Assembly (NCBI GenBank): GCA_021847855.1
Contig: JAJZOT010000122.1
Span: 1-5,719, forward strand
DNA from: Thermoplasmata archaeon
Lineage (GTDB): Archaea; Thermoplasmatota; Thermoplasmata; Thermoplasmatales; Thermoplasmataceae
Direction of reading: 5' to 3'
Length of the DNA: 5,719 bases
Below the pieces are notes generated by a model, which made no database searches, was not told the origin of the DNA, and saw only the letters and a list, made by a program, of their open reading frames with translations. A program made the translations under genes and the position numbers. Positions 4,216-5,719 of the stretch are shown in pieces (position 1 is the first letter of the stretch; every line of letters starts with the position of its first letter).

Positions 4216-5268
4216 TTGAAGACTGTAGGTATTATAGGGGCATCTGGATATATCGGCGGCGAACTGTTGCGACTGCTTTTGTCGCATACTGAAGTCCAGG
4301 TGAATATGGCAACTTCTCAGCAACATTCGGGCGATTATGTCTTCAGGGTAAATCCAAATCTGAAAGGCTTTACGGATCTGGTTTTTACAAACGATGCTCC
4401 GGAAGAGGTTGCGTCAAAAGTGGATATCCTTTTTATGGCAGTCCCACACGGTTCGTCTGTTGAGCATGTACCGAAGATAGCTGAAATGGGCGTGAAGATC
4501 ATAGACATGAGCGCAGATTTTAGACTAAAAAATCCTGCTGATTATCCGACCTGGTACGGGTGGGAACATCCGGCGCCAGATCTTCTCTCAAAATTTGTAT
4601 ATGGAATGCCGGAACTTCACAGAGAAGAACTGAAATCAACCCATTTCGTTTCTGTACCTGGATGCATAGCGAGTTCATCGATCTACAGCCTTGCACCACT
4701 CGCAAAGGCTGGTTTGATAAATGGAGTGGCAATCGTTGACGCCAAGATCGGATCCTCCGGATCAGGAAATAAACCATCGATCTCGACGCATTTCTCCGAG
4801 AGATATAATTCAGTTAGGATATACAGCCCATCAGGTCACAGGCACATTGGAGAGATTGAGCAGGAACTCTCCATTGTTTCAGGAATCAAGACAACGGCCA
4901 CCATGTCGGCGCACTCGATCAACATGGTTCGAGGAATACTGACGACCAGCAGTGTTTTTGTTGACCATGACGTTGGGATGCCAGAACTGTGGAAAGTTTA
5001 TCGCTCAATGTACGGTAAGGAGCCGTTTGTAAGGTTCATGATGGACCCAAGTGGGCTATATAAATATCCCGATCCCAAACTTGTGGTGGGCTCAAATTTT
5101 GTGGACCTCGGATTCGCCATTGATCAGCACGTGAAGAGAGTGGTTGCCATAGGCTCAATAGATAATCTCATTAAAGGTGCGGCCGGGAATGCGATCCAGT
5201 CAATGAACATCATGGAAGGTTTCGAAGAACGCGAAGGGTTAATGATGTCCCCAATGAGACTGGTGTAA
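4216..5268 (+). CDS. lysY: [LysW]-aminoadipyl-phosphate reductase / ArgC-type semialdehyde dehydrogenase
   Basis: NADPH-dependent reductase of 350 aa that converts the acyl phosphate of the LysW-bound substrate to its semialdehyde and releases phosphate (cytoplasm). Family marks are complete: the dinucleotide-binding loop GASGYIGG (8-15), AVPHGSS (75-81), DMSADFRL (97-104), the catalytic cysteine in VPGC (Cys150), GSSGSG (179-184), the catalytic histidine segment HRHIGEIEQEL (208-218; His208 or His210), and GAAGNAIQ (321-328). Length is usual for ArgC/LysY (about 340-350). It is named lysY because it follows lysW and precedes a LysZ-type kinase; a dual lysine/arginine role is equally possible. 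It starts with TTG behind a good SD, 78 nt after lysW, and stops 3 nt before the kinase start. Confidence 0.93.
   Translation: MKTVGIIGASGYIGGELLRLLLSHTEVQVNMATSQQHSGDYVFRVNPNLKGFTDLVFTNDAPEEVASKVDILFMAVPHGSSVEHVPKIAEMGVKIIDMSADFRLKNPADYPTWYGWEHPAPDLLSKFVYGMPELHREELKSTHFVSVPGCIASSSIYSLAPLAKAGLINGVAIVDAKIGSSGSGNKPSISTHFSERYNSVRIYSPSGHRHIGEIEQELSIVSGIKTTATMSAHSINMVRGILTTSSVFVDHDVGMPELWKVYRSMYGKEPFVRFMMDPSGLYKYPDPKLVVGSNFVDLGFAIDQHVKRVVAIGSIDNLIKGAAGNAIQSMNIMEGFEEREGLMMSPMRLV
5262..5265 (+). promoter_or_regulatory. Short SD for lysZ inside the end of lysY
   Basis: GGTG overlaps the last two codons of lysY and lies 6 nt before TTG at 5272. This suggests translational coupling of the kinase to the reductase. 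Confidence 0.45.
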
Positions 5269-5271
5269 GAC

Positions 5272-5719
5272 TTGGTAACTGTTTTAAAGATAGGCGGGAG
5301 TCTCATGAAATCAGGCATCAGCGAAAACCTGATCAATGACATTTATAGGCGGAAGGACGAGGGATATATAATTGTCCATGGCGGCGGTCCTGCAGTCACA
5401 GAACTTTGTGGAAGGCTTGGAATGGATGCCAGATTTGTTACCTCACCAGAGGGAATCAGGAGCAGGTATACAGATGCAGAAACAATGTCTGCCTACCTCA
5501 TGGCAATGCGTGGCAGCGTCAACGCATCAATTGTCCTGGCCCTCCAGAGAGCAGGGTTGAAGTCCTTCGGTATGTCTGGAATAGACGGGCCGACTATAAT
5601 GGCGGAGAGAAAGAAAAGGCTTATAACAATAAACGAGAAGGGAAGGAGAATGTTCATTGATGGTGGCTACACGGGCAGGATACTGTCTGTTGACGCAACC
5701 ATGATACTGCATTTACTCG
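5272..5719 (+). CDS. lysZ: [LysW]-aminoadipate kinase (ArgB/LysZ type), 3' end missing
   Basis: Amino-acid kinase that phosphorylates the side-chain carboxyl of LysW-bound alpha-aminoadipate (or glutamate) with ATP, giving the substrate of LysY. The first 149 residues of about 260 are in the window. Visible motifs are the phosphate-binding KIGGS (6-10), HGGGPAV (36-42), GIRSRYTDAET (61-71), which is typical of LysW-linked kinases rather than ordinary ArgB, GMSGIDG (100-106), and the basic AERKKRL with GRRMFIDGGYTGRI (111-117, 124-137); basic residues here fit contact with acidic LysW. The start is TTG at 5272, three nt after the lysY stop and in the same frame, with the stop TAA at 5266-5268 excluding a longer form. 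The frame is open to the window end. Lysine against arginine specificity is not settled. Confidence 0.92.
   Translation, partial: MVTVLKIGGSLMKSGISENLINDIYRRKDEGYIIVHGGGPAVTELCGRLGMDARFVTSPEGIRSRYTDAETMSAYLMAMRGSVNASIVLALQRAGLKSFGMSGIDGPTIMAERKKRLITINEKGRRMFIDGGYTGRILSVDATMILHLL

Noticed and set aside
5372..5712. Short frames on both strands inside the kinase region
   Set aside because: All overlap lysZ, whose KIGGS, HGGG and SRYTD motifs run in one continuous frame from TTG 5272.

Overview
The window looks like a stretch of an archaeal chromosome, most likely from the Thermoplasmatales/Ferroplasma group. The main reason is a LysW-type amino-group-carrier pathway for lysine (and possibly arginine) at the right end: lysW, then an ArgC/LysY-type reductase, then an ArgB/LysZ-type kinase cut by the window edge. 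Other archaeal signs are A/T-rich TATA (box A) elements about 25 nt before several genes, some genes without a Shine-Dalgarno (SD) site that look leaderless, SD-preceded TTG starts, and short U-tracts instead of hairpin terminators. The assignment to a lineage is inference.

Layout. Positions 1-41 may hold the first codons of a leftward gene with a TTG start, SD and TATA box. Positions 181-1746 hold a rightward pair: a hormone-sensitive-lipase-type (family IV) esterase and a RimJ/RimL-type GNAT acetyltransferase 30 nt downstream. The acetyltransferase meets a leftward one-domain fasciclin (FAS1) protein tail to tail, with overlapping stop codons. Further right, also leftward, is a four-helix membrane protein of unknown function.

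Positions 2647-3147 contain no convincing protein gene. They do contain nested long-range complementarity between 2811 and 3001: a 9-bp closing helix, a bulged 10-bp helix, an 8-bp hairpin and a 6-bp helix arranged as a three-way junction. This reads as an undescribed structured RNA and is the least explained item in the window.

Positions 3148-3810 (leftward) encode a protein with an N-terminal helical, DNA-binding-like part and two ACT-like segments. It is divergent from lysW. The shared intergenic region holds a perfect 8+4+8 inverted repeat (3831-3850) next to a self-complementary TATTAATA box (3854-3861). The natural reading is an amino-acid-sensing, self-controlled regulator of the lysW-lysY-lysZ operon; this is inference from domain type and position.

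How the genes work together: LysW carries the substrate on its C-terminal glutamate, LysZ phosphorylates the bound intermediate, and LysY reduces the acyl phosphate to the semialdehyde. The ligase (LysX), aminotransferase (LysJ) and hydrolase (LysK) would lie outside the window. The left-hand genes have no evident link to this pathway.
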